From positions 1 to 64,000 of the forward strand of contig JAEWDP010000070.1 of assembly GCA_023390055.1 (NCBI GenBank): 64,000 bases of DNA, read 5' to 3'. A program made the translations under genes and the position numbers. Positions 46,369 to 54,874 of the stretch are shown here, piece after piece. The DNA is from Pseudomonadota bacterium (GTDB taxonomy: Bacteria; Pseudomonadota; Alphaproteobacteria; Rhizobiales; Rhizobiaceae). How positions within the stretch are numbered: the stretch's first letter is position 1; every line of letters begins with the position of its first letter. The notes beneath the pieces were generated by a model. It was not told where the DNA came from. It ran no database searches and saw only the letters and a program-made list of their open reading frames with translations.

Positions 46369-46737
46369 CTACCGGCGCGCCACGGCTCTTGATAGCCCAG
46401 CGCCTGCCAAATAACCCAGATTGATGCAGATAATGTCGATAATCAATGTCACGATCGTGCTGGTGGTGAGCCCGGTAAAAACCATAGGCAGTATGAAGTG
46501 GAACGCGCAGTAGCCAGCAATGATCGGTACTAACGACAAGGGTCTGAACAACAGCCCTGCGCCAAAGCCTACCAAACCTGCGACGATCATTCTCTTCTTT
46601 CCAAAACAGGGCCACCTTCCGGCGCAGGCATTAATTGGAGCGACAAACAAGGCTGGCATAAAAGGTAGCCAGAATTTGGGTTTCAGAACTACAATGATGT
46701 TGGCACGCATTGCAAGATACGAAGAACCGACCACCAA
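46369..46737 (-). CDS. Small integral membrane protein, unknown
   Basis: I do not recognise the family. The 122 residues contain three or four hydrophobic helices (WLPFMPALFVAPINACAG; MIVAGLVGFGAGLLF; LVPIIAGYCAFHFILPMVF; STIVTLIIDIICINLGYLAG), with basic residues between, which fits an inner-membrane protein. The TTG start at 46737 is supported by AAGGA seven bases upstream; ATG at 46710 is the alternative. It is convergent with the GT2 gene, three bases apart, and lies downstream of the polymerase gene on the same strand. Confidence 0.55.
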   Translation of the reverse strand: MVVGSSYLAMRANIIVVLKPKFWLPFMPALFVAPINACAGRWPCFGKKRMIVAGLVGFGAGLLFRPLSLVPIIAGYCAFHFILPMVFTGLTTSTIVTLIIDIICINLGYLAGAGLSRAVARR

Positions 46738-46866
46738 AGGTTAGTCCTTGGTCTAAACCGTCATATGCAAGAATTTGCTGGCGGTGTGCCATCAATAAAA
46801 CAACGCGCAAGGCTTTTACCCGGCCGGGCTATACATCTTTATGCAGGATCGGCGGTATCACAAAAA

Positions 46867-48393
46867 TCAGATTCCGCGTCCTATAATTCTTAGAGCCTGT
46901 GGCGTAACAGACGCCGACCGCGATGCATCCGGGTTCAGTCGAGTGCTTGGTATCCGGAGGGCGCCAGCCAGCAACCCTGCAAAGCTCCAACAAATGTACG
47001 TAATGAATGTAACGCTACTGGTGGTAATAATGGTAAAGCAAATTGCGATAAGGACACCAAGAAGACCTTGATAGTATACATCGTCCTGACCACCCTTGAC
47101 AATTCTGTACATCAGTTGACAGCCAATCGTTAGAAAGGCAGATACGAAAAATGTAAATCCAACCAAGCCGAACTCAAGGGCAACTTGGAGGTAACTATTC
47201 ACGACATCGATTATACCTTGCCCTTGAATGAGTATCTGCATCTCCGGTGCTGAAAGGAAATCTTTAGTCCCGAACAAGAGGTTTTGTTGAATGACAAGCA
47301 GAGACTGCTGAAACAGCAGTTCACGATAGGTCTCGGTACCATCGCCAACGGAACCAACGAATGGCAGCAGACCAATCACTCGATCGAGGAGGCTGTTTGG
47401 TACCAGGAAGATACCTATTACCATGAGCGGCATCAGCTTTGAGGCAAAGCTCCAGCGTACGTGTCGATCAGCAGCAGCTATTGTCACGATGAATATTACA
47501 AACCCCAGCCAAGGGCCCCGCGAGATGCTTGCCGCTAAACCTCCAAGGAGAAAACACAGCGCGAAACCACGCCACCACACGCGCATTCGTGAAGAACGGA
47601 TGGATAGAAGAGCCCCAGCGCCTACCATGCATATAAAACCGAATGCAATGGCCTCGATGGCAGTCGCTGCAGCCCTCAGAAGTCCATCACGGAACAGATA
47701 TGGCGTGATCAAGACGACATCCCAATCCAAGACGACCGAATAATATATTCGCCACGACCGCAATATCTCAAATATCCCGATCGCCGCCAGTGGCATTACA
47801 GCAACTGCGAATGCCAGTAATGTTTGATTCACATGGTCGCTTGTACGGATCGATCGGCTGATCGCAAAATAGGGAAGAAATATATCCAATGTGTACCCCG
47901 GGAGCAGCCTCAATGTTGCGTTTATATCGTCTTGCCTAATGGCAAGTATGTTCCAAAGAAGCCACATGCAAAGGACGGGTAGATCCGAACCGCGCAGAAC
48001 ACGACTTGATGGCTCTTGCAATTGCTTGAGCGCAATCGGCAGTAATAGGAAAAGGCCGAGAAGTCTGGGAAGATTGAGATCCGTAATTCGATTGAAAAGC
48101 CCAGGAATGCCAAATCCGATTGATACACACGGTGCAGCAAAGAGAAGGACAATGTACAACATGGCAGGTCTTTGCGCATGTCGATGAATGACGAAACTCA
48201 ACAGACCGGTAAAGGCTGCGAATAGCATGAAATCCCTGGAGAGGAACACCGCGATGGTGGTTACGAGCCAGCTATATTTCCAGAGCGCAAATTCACGTCG
48301 TCCAATCAGCGGTATTGCTATCCGACCCGCGACAAATAAAACGGGGATCGAAATGGCAAGCACATAAGCCAGCGCCTTCATATGCTCCGGCAT
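46867..48393 (-). CDS. Wzy/WaaL-type polysaccharide polymerase
   Basis: An inner-membrane protein expected to polymerise or ligate lipid-linked repeat units in the periplasm. The 508 residues form about 11-13 helices. The O-antigen ligase/polymerase signature SRGPWLGFVIFIV (about 292-304) precedes a large periplasmic loop with GTETYRELLFQQSLLVIQQN and GTKDFLSAPEM. ATG at 48393 has GGAGGAG six bases upstream. With the flippase, co-polymerase and OPX genes it completes a Wzx/Wzy-dependent pathway in this window. Confidence 0.85.
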   Translation of the reverse strand: MPEHMKALAYVLAISIPVLFVAGRIAIPLIGRREFALWKYSWLVTTIAVFLSRDFMLFAAFTGLLSFVIHRHAQRPAMLYIVLLFAAPCVSIGFGIPGLFNRITDLNLPRLLGLFLLLPIALKQLQEPSSRVLRGSDLPVLCMWLLWNILAIRQDDINATLRLLPGYTLDIFLPYFAISRSIRTSDHVNQTLLAFAVAVMPLAAIGIFEILRSWRIYYSVVLDWDVVLITPYLFRDGLLRAAATAIEAIAFGFICMVGAGALLSIRSSRMRVWWRGFALCFLLGGLAASISRGPWLGFVIFIVTIAAADRHVRWSFASKLMPLMVIGIFLVPNSLLDRVIGLLPFVGSVGDGTETYRELLFQQSLLVIQQNLLFGTKDFLSAPEMQILIQGQGIIDVVNSYLQVALEFGLVGFTFFVSAFLTIGCQLMYRIVKGGQDDVYYQGLLGVLIAICFTIITTSSVTFITYICWSFAGLLAGALRIPSTRLNPDASRSASVTPQALRIIGRGI

Positions 48394-48555
48394 ATCGCTC
48401 CTCCAAGGGACCGCCTTCTTCTTCCACTTTGTATAGACTAGCCGAACCGTCCATTCATCTCAGCCTCTCCAAAAGTGGTAGCTTCTCTAGCGTCCATTTT
48501 AACGCCTTGTAAATGCCGGTGCCATGCTGCTTGATGCTGGTTTCAGGAGACAAGG

Positions 48556-50079
48556 ATGCTGACCCGTCGCACCGCTTTGACCATGCTGCCGGCAGGGCTT
48601 TTTGCGCCGTATCTGTCGCGTGCACACACGCGGGTGCGCCCCGGTAACTTTGGAACTGGCCTCAATTTGAGTGGCACAAACTATTGGGCAAGCGAACAGC
48701 CCTTCGCCAATCTGGCCCATAATGCTGCGCCATGGCGCTTGCAGGTTGGCAATGCCCCCTTCACCTGGGACAATCCACTCCCGCCCCTGACATCATTGGG
48801 ATATCCGACCCACATTCCAACCGGCAGTTTCCTGGAAAGCTTCCTGGTTTACACGCCGCATCGCCATCATTTGCCGCTCAACCTGTTCTTCTACTTTGAG
48901 GGCCAAGGTAGGTTTACATTCACAGGCGGCGCCGAAATCGTGTCCAGGCACGACGGTTTTGACCGCATCCGGAATCTTCGGCGGCCTGATGCTATCACTT
49001 TATGTCTCCACCAAACTCATCCCGATGATCCCTTGCGTAACATCAGGCTCTTCGATGAAGAGCAGAAGTCCGACGGTGACTTCAGAACGCGATTTCTTGA
49101 TCGCCTCAAAGGAATGTCGGTACTTCGCTTCATGGATTGGATGTCCACCAACAATTCGCGGGTTCGCACATGGAAAGAGCGACCAGTCCAATCCAGTTTT
49201 GGTCGTTCTGAAGACGGCGTCGCACTTGAAACACTGGTCGATCTCAGCAACCGGACTGGTATTGCGCCGTGGTTCAATTTGCCCCACGGCGCAAGCAACA
49301 AGTTTGTCGAGAATTTCGCGGAGACTGTACGAACGCGTCTTGATCCGAGCCTACCAGTCTTTGTCGAATATTCGAATGAAGTGTGGAACTCAATATTTCA
49401 ACAATCGTCGTATGCACAGGAACAGGGTCTTGCTTCGAACCTGTCAAACAATCCTTTTGAAGCACAGCTTAGATTTTATGCCAAAAGAACGACTGAAGTG
49501 CTGAAAATATGGGAACGCGTGTTCGGCGATGACGCGAAACGTATTAAAGGCGTTTACGCGGCACAGTCGGCAAACCCCTGGACAAGCGAGACAATTTTGA
49601 ATTTCCCGGACGTCTTGCGACATGCTGACGTTCTGGCGATCGCGCCCTATTTTGGGGGCTTACTGGGTTCGCCCGAGATGGCGTCTCGCGTCCAGTCATG
49701 GAGTTTGGACAAACTGTTCACCGTACTTCGGAATGAACTGGAAACCTCAAATCAACAACAGATACTGGCACAGGCTCAGATAGCGAGACAATACGGTCTT
49801 GAACTGGTTGCTTACGAAGGTGGACAGCATCTTGTCGGCATCGGAGGCGCTGAGAACAACGACCGACTGACCGACCTGTTCATTGCAGCAAACCGGGATG
49901 TGCGCATGAAGGAACTATATCGACGCCACCTTGCCATCTGGGAAAACGCTGGAGGAGGAACCTACGCATTCTTTTCATCCATGAGTGAACCCAGTAAATG
50001 GGGAAGCTGGGGCCTCCTTGAACATGAAGATGATGAGCAGCCTAAATGGGATGCCATACAGATGTTTCTTGGACACTAA
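48556..50079 (+). CDS. Exported clan GH-A glycoside-hydrolase-like protein
   Basis: It probably trims or degrades polysaccharide in the periplasm or outside. The N terminus LTRRTALTMLPAGLFAPYLSRAHT (twin-arginine-like signal) points to export. The clan GH-A pair is visible: VEYSNEVWNSI with the acid/base Glu275 in the NE motif, and LVAYEGGQH with the nucleophile Glu421. Upstream, LRFMDWMSTNNS is typical of the barrel. I place it near GH5/GH39-like 'cellulose-binding protein' entries but cannot fix a family. It is divergent from the polymerase gene. Length 507 residues. Confidence 0.75.
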   Translation: MLTRRTALTMLPAGLFAPYLSRAHTRVRPGNFGTGLNLSGTNYWASEQPFANLAHNAAPWRLQVGNAPFTWDNPLPPLTSLGYPTHIPTGSFLESFLVYTPHRHHLPLNLFFYFEGQGRFTFTGGAEIVSRHDGFDRIRNLRRPDAITLCLHQTHPDDPLRNIRLFDEEQKSDGDFRTRFLDRLKGMSVLRFMDWMSTNNSRVRTWKERPVQSSFGRSEDGVALETLVDLSNRTGIAPWFNLPHGASNKFVENFAETVRTRLDPSLPVFVEYSNEVWNSIFQQSSYAQEQGLASNLSNNPFEAQLRFYAKRTTEVLKIWERVFGDDAKRIKGVYAAQSANPWTSETILNFPDVLRHADVLAIAPYFGGLLGSPEMASRVQSWSLDKLFTVLRNELETSNQQQILAQAQIARQYGLELVAYEGGQHLVGIGGAENNDRLTDLFIAANRDVRMKELYRRHLAIWENAGGGTYAFFSSMSEPSKWGSWGLLEHEDDEQPKWDAIQMFLGH

Positions 50080-50592
50080 ATACGAACTGCCCACCGAATG
50101 CAGTAAATTTTCGCCAACAGAACGTGATTAGTCTTCAGCACAAATCTGGGTAATCTCCAAGCCGGGGATCTGAAAAAAGGTCCTGCCTGCAAGCTGCATC
50201 GGCCAACTCCTAGTGTCCCGTCATAATCACTGTGACGCGACACTAGAAGATCAACAGCCTTGAAAGACTGCTTTCGATGTATCCTCTACGCCTAACGAAT
50301 ACAGCGAGGGATGATTGAGTACGTGCTGACAGCAGATAGACTTCATCGGGTGCTGTTGTTCATCGTCGGCCAATTCCCGGAATGATCGGGACGAGCCGGG
50401 TTTCAACAACAGGCATTGGGGGGTATATTCTTCGTCTGGGCTAAAAAGCAGTAGATGCTGGAAGTTCTTTCAGCGACGATAAGAACATCTGGTGAATGCG
50501 AGACGCGATATTCCTTCCCTGAGACATGTCACTTCGGCGGCTTGTTCGCAAGCTGCTCTTGATGCGAACCTAGGGAAAGCAGTTGAGCATCT
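50080..50592. other. Intergenic region with a palindrome, 513 bases
   Basis: No gene seen. It contains the long palindrome at 50210-50246 and the promoter of the following five-gene operon. GGGAAAG lies upstream of the next ATG. Confidence 0.45.
50210..50246. repeat. 37-bp imperfect palindrome (stem-loop)
   Basis: CTAGTGTCCCGTCA (50210-50223) pairs with TGACGCGACACTAG (50233-50246), leaving one C-C mismatch and a nine-base loop. It lies 130 bases after the GH-like gene. It may be a bidirectional terminator, a REP-like repeat or the relic of a small mobile element. Confidence 0.6.
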
Positions 50593-51729
50593 ATGGTTAA
50601 AGAGGGAAAGTCCGTCATCCTGATTGGCTGCGGTTTTGTCGCCGATCTCTACATGCGCTCATTTGCAACCTTTCCAGAGATTTCAGTGCTAGGTGCATTT
50701 GACCGCTGTTCGGAGCGGATGGCCAAATTCTGCGGGCACTGGAGCCTGGCTTCCTTCGAAACAATCGAAGCTGCATTCAGTACGGCCCGCAAGAAGACGC
50801 TCTTCCTGAATCTTACGAACCCTGCGCAACATTATGCAGTGAACCATGCAATCCTTGACGCTGGTTTTTCTTGCTGGTCCGAGAAACCGCTGGCAATGAC
50901 CATGCCGGAAGCATACGCACTTCATTCGCTGGCCGAGAAAAGGAAGGTCCTTCTCGCATCAGCACCATGCTCGGCGCTGAGTGAAACAGCACAGACATTG
51001 GGTCACGTATTACGCCATAATTTGGCAGGCATTCCCCGATTGATCTATGCTGAGCTGGATGACGGATTTGTCCCTCATGCTCCAGTGGAAAAATGGTATA
51101 GCGAAAGTGGAGCTCCCTGGCCGTATGACGATGAATTCAAGACCGGCTGTACTCTTGAGCACGCCGGTTATTACTTAAGTTGGCTGATTACCTTTTTTGG
51201 TGCTGTCGATACGGTCTCTGCCGCATCGGCTATAACGCTGCCAGATAAACGCGGTGTTAGCTCTGACGTTCCTGATTTTTCGACAGCTATCTTGTTCTTC
51301 AAGAACGGTCTCATCGCACGATTAACCTGTTCAATCGTCGCAAGCCACAATCACAAGATCAGGATCTTCACTGATGAGGGTGTCTTGGAAATCGACCGAG
51401 CATGGGACAATTCCGCTCCACTATCGTTTCGTCGCCGGTTTGTTCTGCGGCGCCGACTGATTGAGAGCCCGTTCCGCAAGAGACTTCGTCTGAGCGGCCC
51501 AACGCATCCAAAAGTGCAACGCAAGGGCGCCGCAACCATGAACTTTGCGCTTGGTCCTACAGAGCTGCTTGAAGCCCTTCATGAAAATCGCCCTAGCCGT
51601 TTCAACGCAGACTTTGCACTGCATTTGAATGAGGTAACCCTTGCTATTCAAATGTCGGGTCGCGGTTCCGGCGCACAAAAAATGGAAACGAGTTGCTTGC
51701 CAATGGAGCCAATGCCATGGGCACACTGA
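50593..51729 (+). CDS. Gfo/Idh/MocA-family oxidoreductase
   Basis: An NAD(P)-dependent dehydrogenase expected to act on a sugar or nucleotide sugar. The chain begins with a Rossmann motif (SVILIGCGFVADLYMRSF, about 7-24), has NPAQHYAVNHAILDAGFS and the family's SEKPLAMT (about 96-103, Lys in EKP), then the C-terminal beta-sheet domain with TLEHAGYYLSWLITFFG. Length 378 residues, near normal. It is the first of five tightly packed genes and is followed by an SDR gene overlapping by 13 bases. A fused version of the same two activities ends the operon. Confidence 0.88.
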   Translation: MVKEGKSVILIGCGFVADLYMRSFATFPEISVLGAFDRCSERMAKFCGHWSLASFETIEAAFSTARKKTLFLNLTNPAQHYAVNHAILDAGFSCWSEKPLAMTMPEAYALHSLAEKRKVLLASAPCSALSETAQTLGHVLRHNLAGIPRLIYAELDDGFVPHAPVEKWYSESGAPWPYDDEFKTGCTLEHAGYYLSWLITFFGAVDTVSAASAITLPDKRGVSSDVPDFSTAILFFKNGLIARLTCSIVASHNHKIRIFTDEGVLEIDRAWDNSAPLSFRRRFVLRRRLIESPFRKRLRLSGPTHPKVQRKGAATMNFALGPTELLEALHENRPSRFNADFALHLNEVTLAIQMSGRGSGAQKMETSCLPMEPMPWAH

Positions 51730-52643
51730 GGATCTGCGTTACTGGAGCTGCCGGATTATTGGGTCGCGCAACGGTAAAAGAAGCTCGCCGGCAAGGCCAT
51801 TCTGTAGTTGCGATGTTGCGCCATGGAGCACAAGCGCCCGCGGAATGGGCAGGTGACACGTCCATCACAATAGTAGAGACCAGCCTTTCAGTACGATCGC
51901 CAGAATTGCAGTCTTGTATTTGTGAGGCCGACGCACTGATACATCTTGCTGCCCGCATGACCGGTAATGATGCACAAATGCAGGCAGCGACGATCGATCC
52001 GACGCGCTTCATTCTGAATTTCGAACCTGTAAACCTGTTACTTGCAAGTTCGCTCTGTGTCTATGACGCAGGAACGCTTCCTGCCTACAGCACACTCGAC
52101 GAGAGCTGTACAACGGAACGGCAACCTGCACGTCGTGACGCCTATTGCCGTGCTAAGCTTGACCAGGAAACATTGATCCGGATGAACCGAAACAACGCAT
52201 GGATTTTACGCGTTGGTGCCCTCTACGACGACAAATCCTTCTGGAATGCTCATCTCGGTCAACGGATTGGCCATCTTTTGGTAGGCCCATTGGCCGGCGA
52301 TGTACCACTATGCCATCTGACAACAGCTGCAGGCGCACTAGTTCAAGCAGCGACACGCTGCCCAAAAGGTATTGAGGTCATCAATGTTGTCGACAGTACC
52401 CTACCCAGTCGCGCAACACTTGTCATGGCTCTCAAATCGCGCGGCGATATCCACTATCATGTCCCAATCAGTTGGCGCTTGCCTCACACTCTTGCAGGTC
52501 TGATCGGTGATCGAGGTCCCGGATTATTGCGACGGCCAGTGATAGCATCTCGATTGAAGCCACTCAAATATTCAAACAAAGCGATGCTGTCGCGTCTTGG
52601 TCCACTTCCTGAATTTGGTTGGCAGCCCGGGAGATCAAAATGA
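51717..52643 (+). CDS. NAD-dependent epimerase/dehydratase (SDR)
   Basis: An extended short-chain dehydrogenase acting probably on a nucleotide sugar or glycolipid. It starts MGTLRICVTGAAGLLGRATV with the glycine motif, has DALIHLAARMTGND near 77-90 and a degenerate SSLCVYDAG near 113, and YCRAK (YxxxK) near 143-147. The ATG at 51717 follows GGAG; an in-frame TTG at 51693 is less likely. It overlaps the previous gene by 13 bases and the next by four (ATGA). The substrate is unknown. Confidence 0.85.
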   Translation: MGTLRICVTGAAGLLGRATVKEARRQGHSVVAMLRHGAQAPAEWAGDTSITIVETSLSVRSPELQSCICEADALIHLAARMTGNDAQMQAATIDPTRFILNFEPVNLLLASSLCVYDAGTLPAYSTLDESCTTERQPARRDAYCRAKLDQETLIRMNRNNAWILRVGALYDDKSFWNAHLGQRIGHLLVGPLAGDVPLCHLTTAAGALVQAATRCPKGIEVINVVDSTLPSRATLVMALKSRGDIHYHVPISWRLPHTLAGLIGDRGPGLLRRPVIASRLKPLKYSNKAMLSRLGPLPEFGWQPGRSK

Positions 52644-53905
52644 AGGCATTCTCCAGCGGGACAATTGCCTATCTCACCGGCGAATATCCTCGTGCCACAG
52701 ATACCTTTATTCAGCGCGAAGTTGCCGCATTGCGTCAACACGGGCTGGACATTCGAACCTGTTCAATTCGTCGTACCGGACCTGAACATCTGATAGGCCC
52801 CGAACAGCAGGCCGAAGCAAAGAGGACGTATTATGTATTGGAGGAAGCCGCCAAACCATTGATGGTACTGAAGGCGCATCGCACGGCTCTGCTACACCCA
52901 CGTCGCTATTTTTGTGGCCTGAAGCTCGCGTGGAGGACAGCGCCGAAAGGGCTGCGAGGACGCGTTTTCAATCTCATCTACTTCATGGAAGCTGTCGTTC
53001 TCGCCAACTGGATGCTGCGATGCGGAATTACACATCTGCATAATCATATCGCCAAGGCCAGTTGCACAGTTGCCATGCTGGCTAGCACCATTTCGGGTCG
53101 ACCATACTCTTTCACACTGCACGGGCCGGACATTTTCTTCGAACCCTATCACTGGCGTCTGGATGAGAAAATTGCTCGCGCCAGCTTTGTCGCATGCATT
53201 TCAGACTTTTGTCGCTCGCAGGCGATGCTGTTTTCTGCGCCCGAGAACTGGAGCAAACTGCATGTCATCCATTGTGGAGTTGATCCTGCCCGCTACGGGG
53301 ATCCTATCCCGCATACCGGACAAATCCTCCTTTTTGTTGGTCGACTGGCAGCAGTAAAAGGAATCTTCGTCCTGTTCGAAGCGCTGAAAAAGCTGGACGA
53401 TCTCCACAATATTCAATTACGCGTCGTCGGTGACGGACCCGAACGGGGGGCTCTGGAAGCAGTCGCTCAGCGTGACCGCCTACCTGTCGTGTTTACGGGG
53501 TATCGTTCGCAAGCCGAAGTAGCCGGCGAGCTTGAAAGGGCTGATGCATTTGTGCTGCCTTCATTTGCAGAAGGTCTTCCCGTCGTATTGATGGAGGCTT
53601 TGGCAGCCGGGTTACCGGCCATCGCGTCACAAATTGCCGGCATTCCCGAATTGATCCAACCAGGCCTGACAGGCGTCCTCGTGCCGCCAGGTAATGCTAA
53701 CGAACTGGCTCTGGCCATTCGCCACGTCTTGTCTTGCACTGACACTGCCCGGAGCCTTGGAGAACGAGGAAGGCAAGTCGTCGCAGAGCATTTCGACAGC
53801 TCCATTGAAGCAGCGCGATTAGCCTCCCTCCTGGCTCCATCTGTTGGCATAGGATGTCCGGGCAAGAATCCAATAGCGGCTGGTATACCATTATGGACAA
53901 CTTGA
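52640..53905 (+). CDS. Glycosyltransferase family 4
   Basis: A retaining GT-B glycosyltransferase adding a sugar during repeat-unit synthesis. Motifs: AYLTGEYPRATDTFIQREV (about 10-28), LHNHIAKASCTVAMLAS, ISDFCRSQ, VIHCGVDPARYG, and the family-4 C-terminal block FVGRLAAVKGIFVLFEA, VGDGPERGALE, FTGYRSQAEVAGELERADAF cut here as FTGYRSQAEVAGEL, and EGLPVVLMEALAAGLPAI (catalytic E..E). The ATG at 52640 follows GGGAGATC and overlaps the previous stop. Similar to exopolysaccharide colanic-acid-type WcaL-like enzymes (inference). Confidence 0.92.
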   Translation: MKAFSSGTIAYLTGEYPRATDTFIQREVAALRQHGLDIRTCSIRRTGPEHLIGPEQQAEAKRTYYVLEEAAKPLMVLKAHRTALLHPRRYFCGLKLAWRTAPKGLRGRVFNLIYFMEAVVLANWMLRCGITHLHNHIAKASCTVAMLASTISGRPYSFTLHGPDIFFEPYHWRLDEKIARASFVACISDFCRSQAMLFSAPENWSKLHVIHCGVDPARYGDPIPHTGQILLFVGRLAAVKGIFVLFEALKKLDDLHNIQLRVVGDGPERGALEAVAQRDRLPVVFTGYRSQAEVAGELERADAFVLPSFAEGLPVVLMEALAAGLPAIASQIAGIPELIQPGLTGVLVPPGNANELALAIRHVLSCTDTARSLGERGRQVVAEHFDSSIEAARLASLLAPSVGIGCPGKNPIAAGIPLWTT

Positions 53906-54867
53906 AACTTGCCGCGGTCGTGATTGGCCGCAACGAAGGAGAACGGTTGAAGGCATGTCTCAACTCCCTGAAGGCATATTGCGATTCAATCGTCTATGTG
54001 GACAGTGGTTCCAGTGATGATAGCATTGCATTCGCCAAGGCTCTTGGTGTCACAACCGTAGAGCTGGATTCAAATCAATTTTTTTCAGCTGCTCGAGCGC
54101 GCAATGCAGGTTTCAACGCGCTTATGTCAAGCGGGTCACCTGATATTGTGCAGTTCGTAGACGGTGATTGCCTGGTCACTGCTAATTGGCTGAAGGCAGG
54201 CCATGCGGCGCTTGCAACCAACCCTGCACTTGGTCTTGTGACGGGTTGGCGCTCAGAGCTTCATCCAGACATGAGTATATACAATGCAATGTGCGATGTG
54301 GAATGGCATCGTCCAGCCGGTAAGATAACAACTTGCGGTGGGGACATGATGGTCCGCACTCATGCATTCCAGCAGGTGGGAGGTTTCAACCCTGCCGTAA
54401 TCGCCGCCGAAGATGACGAATTCTGTCTACGGTTAGGTAAAGCGGGTTGGGAACTGCAACGACTTCCGATGCTTATGACGCGCCACGACGCCAACATGAC
54501 AAGCTTTCGTCAATGGTGGAAGCGATCTATCCGCAATGGCCACGGTTTCGCACAAGTCGGAACAATGCATCCACCTCATCTACGTATCGAGCAATTCCGC
54601 GTTTGGTTCTATGGACTGGTGTTGCCGGTGCTGTCCGCACTTGGCTTGGCGACAGTCGGCTTGCCAGCACTTATGCTGCTGCTGCTCTACCCGATTTCAT
54701 TTCTCCGCACGGCGGCAAAATTGATTGGTTCGGGCCTCATCAGAAGTCAGGCTCTGGGGCATGCTGCACTTTTGACCATATCAAAATTCCCTAATCTCAT
54801 TGGTATGCTGACCTATCATTATCGTCGATGGGCAGGGCGTAATATACAGATCATTGAATACAAGTAG
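53893..54867 (+). CDS. Glycosyltransferase family 2
   Basis: An inverting GT2 enzyme with AAVVIGRNEGERLKACLNSL (about 6-25), VDSGSSDDSI, QFVDGDCLVTANW (DxD in DGDC) and GGDMMVRTHAFQQVGGF, followed by EDDEFCLRL (catalytic Asp). Two C-terminal hydrophobic segments (VWFYGLVLPVLSALGLATVG; LPALMLLLLYPISF) suggest membrane anchoring. The ATG at 53893 overlaps the GT4 gene by 13 bases and has a weak ribosome site, consistent with coupled translation. A seven-base gap separates it from the fused gene downstream. Confidence 0.9.
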   Translation: MDNLKLAAVVIGRNEGERLKACLNSLKAYCDSIVYVDSGSSDDSIAFAKALGVTTVELDSNQFFSAARARNAGFNALMSSGSPDIVQFVDGDCLVTANWLKAGHAALATNPALGLVTGWRSELHPDMSIYNAMCDVEWHRPAGKITTCGGDMMVRTHAFQQVGGFNPAVIAAEDDEFCLRLGKAGWELQRLPMLMTRHDANMTSFRQWWKRSIRNGHGFAQVGTMHPPHLRIEQFRVWFYGLVLPVLSALGLATVGLPALMLLLLYPISFLRTAAKLIGSGLIRSQALGHAALLTISKFPNLIGMLTYHYRRWAGRNIQIIEYK

Positions 54868-54874
54868 GTATCGC

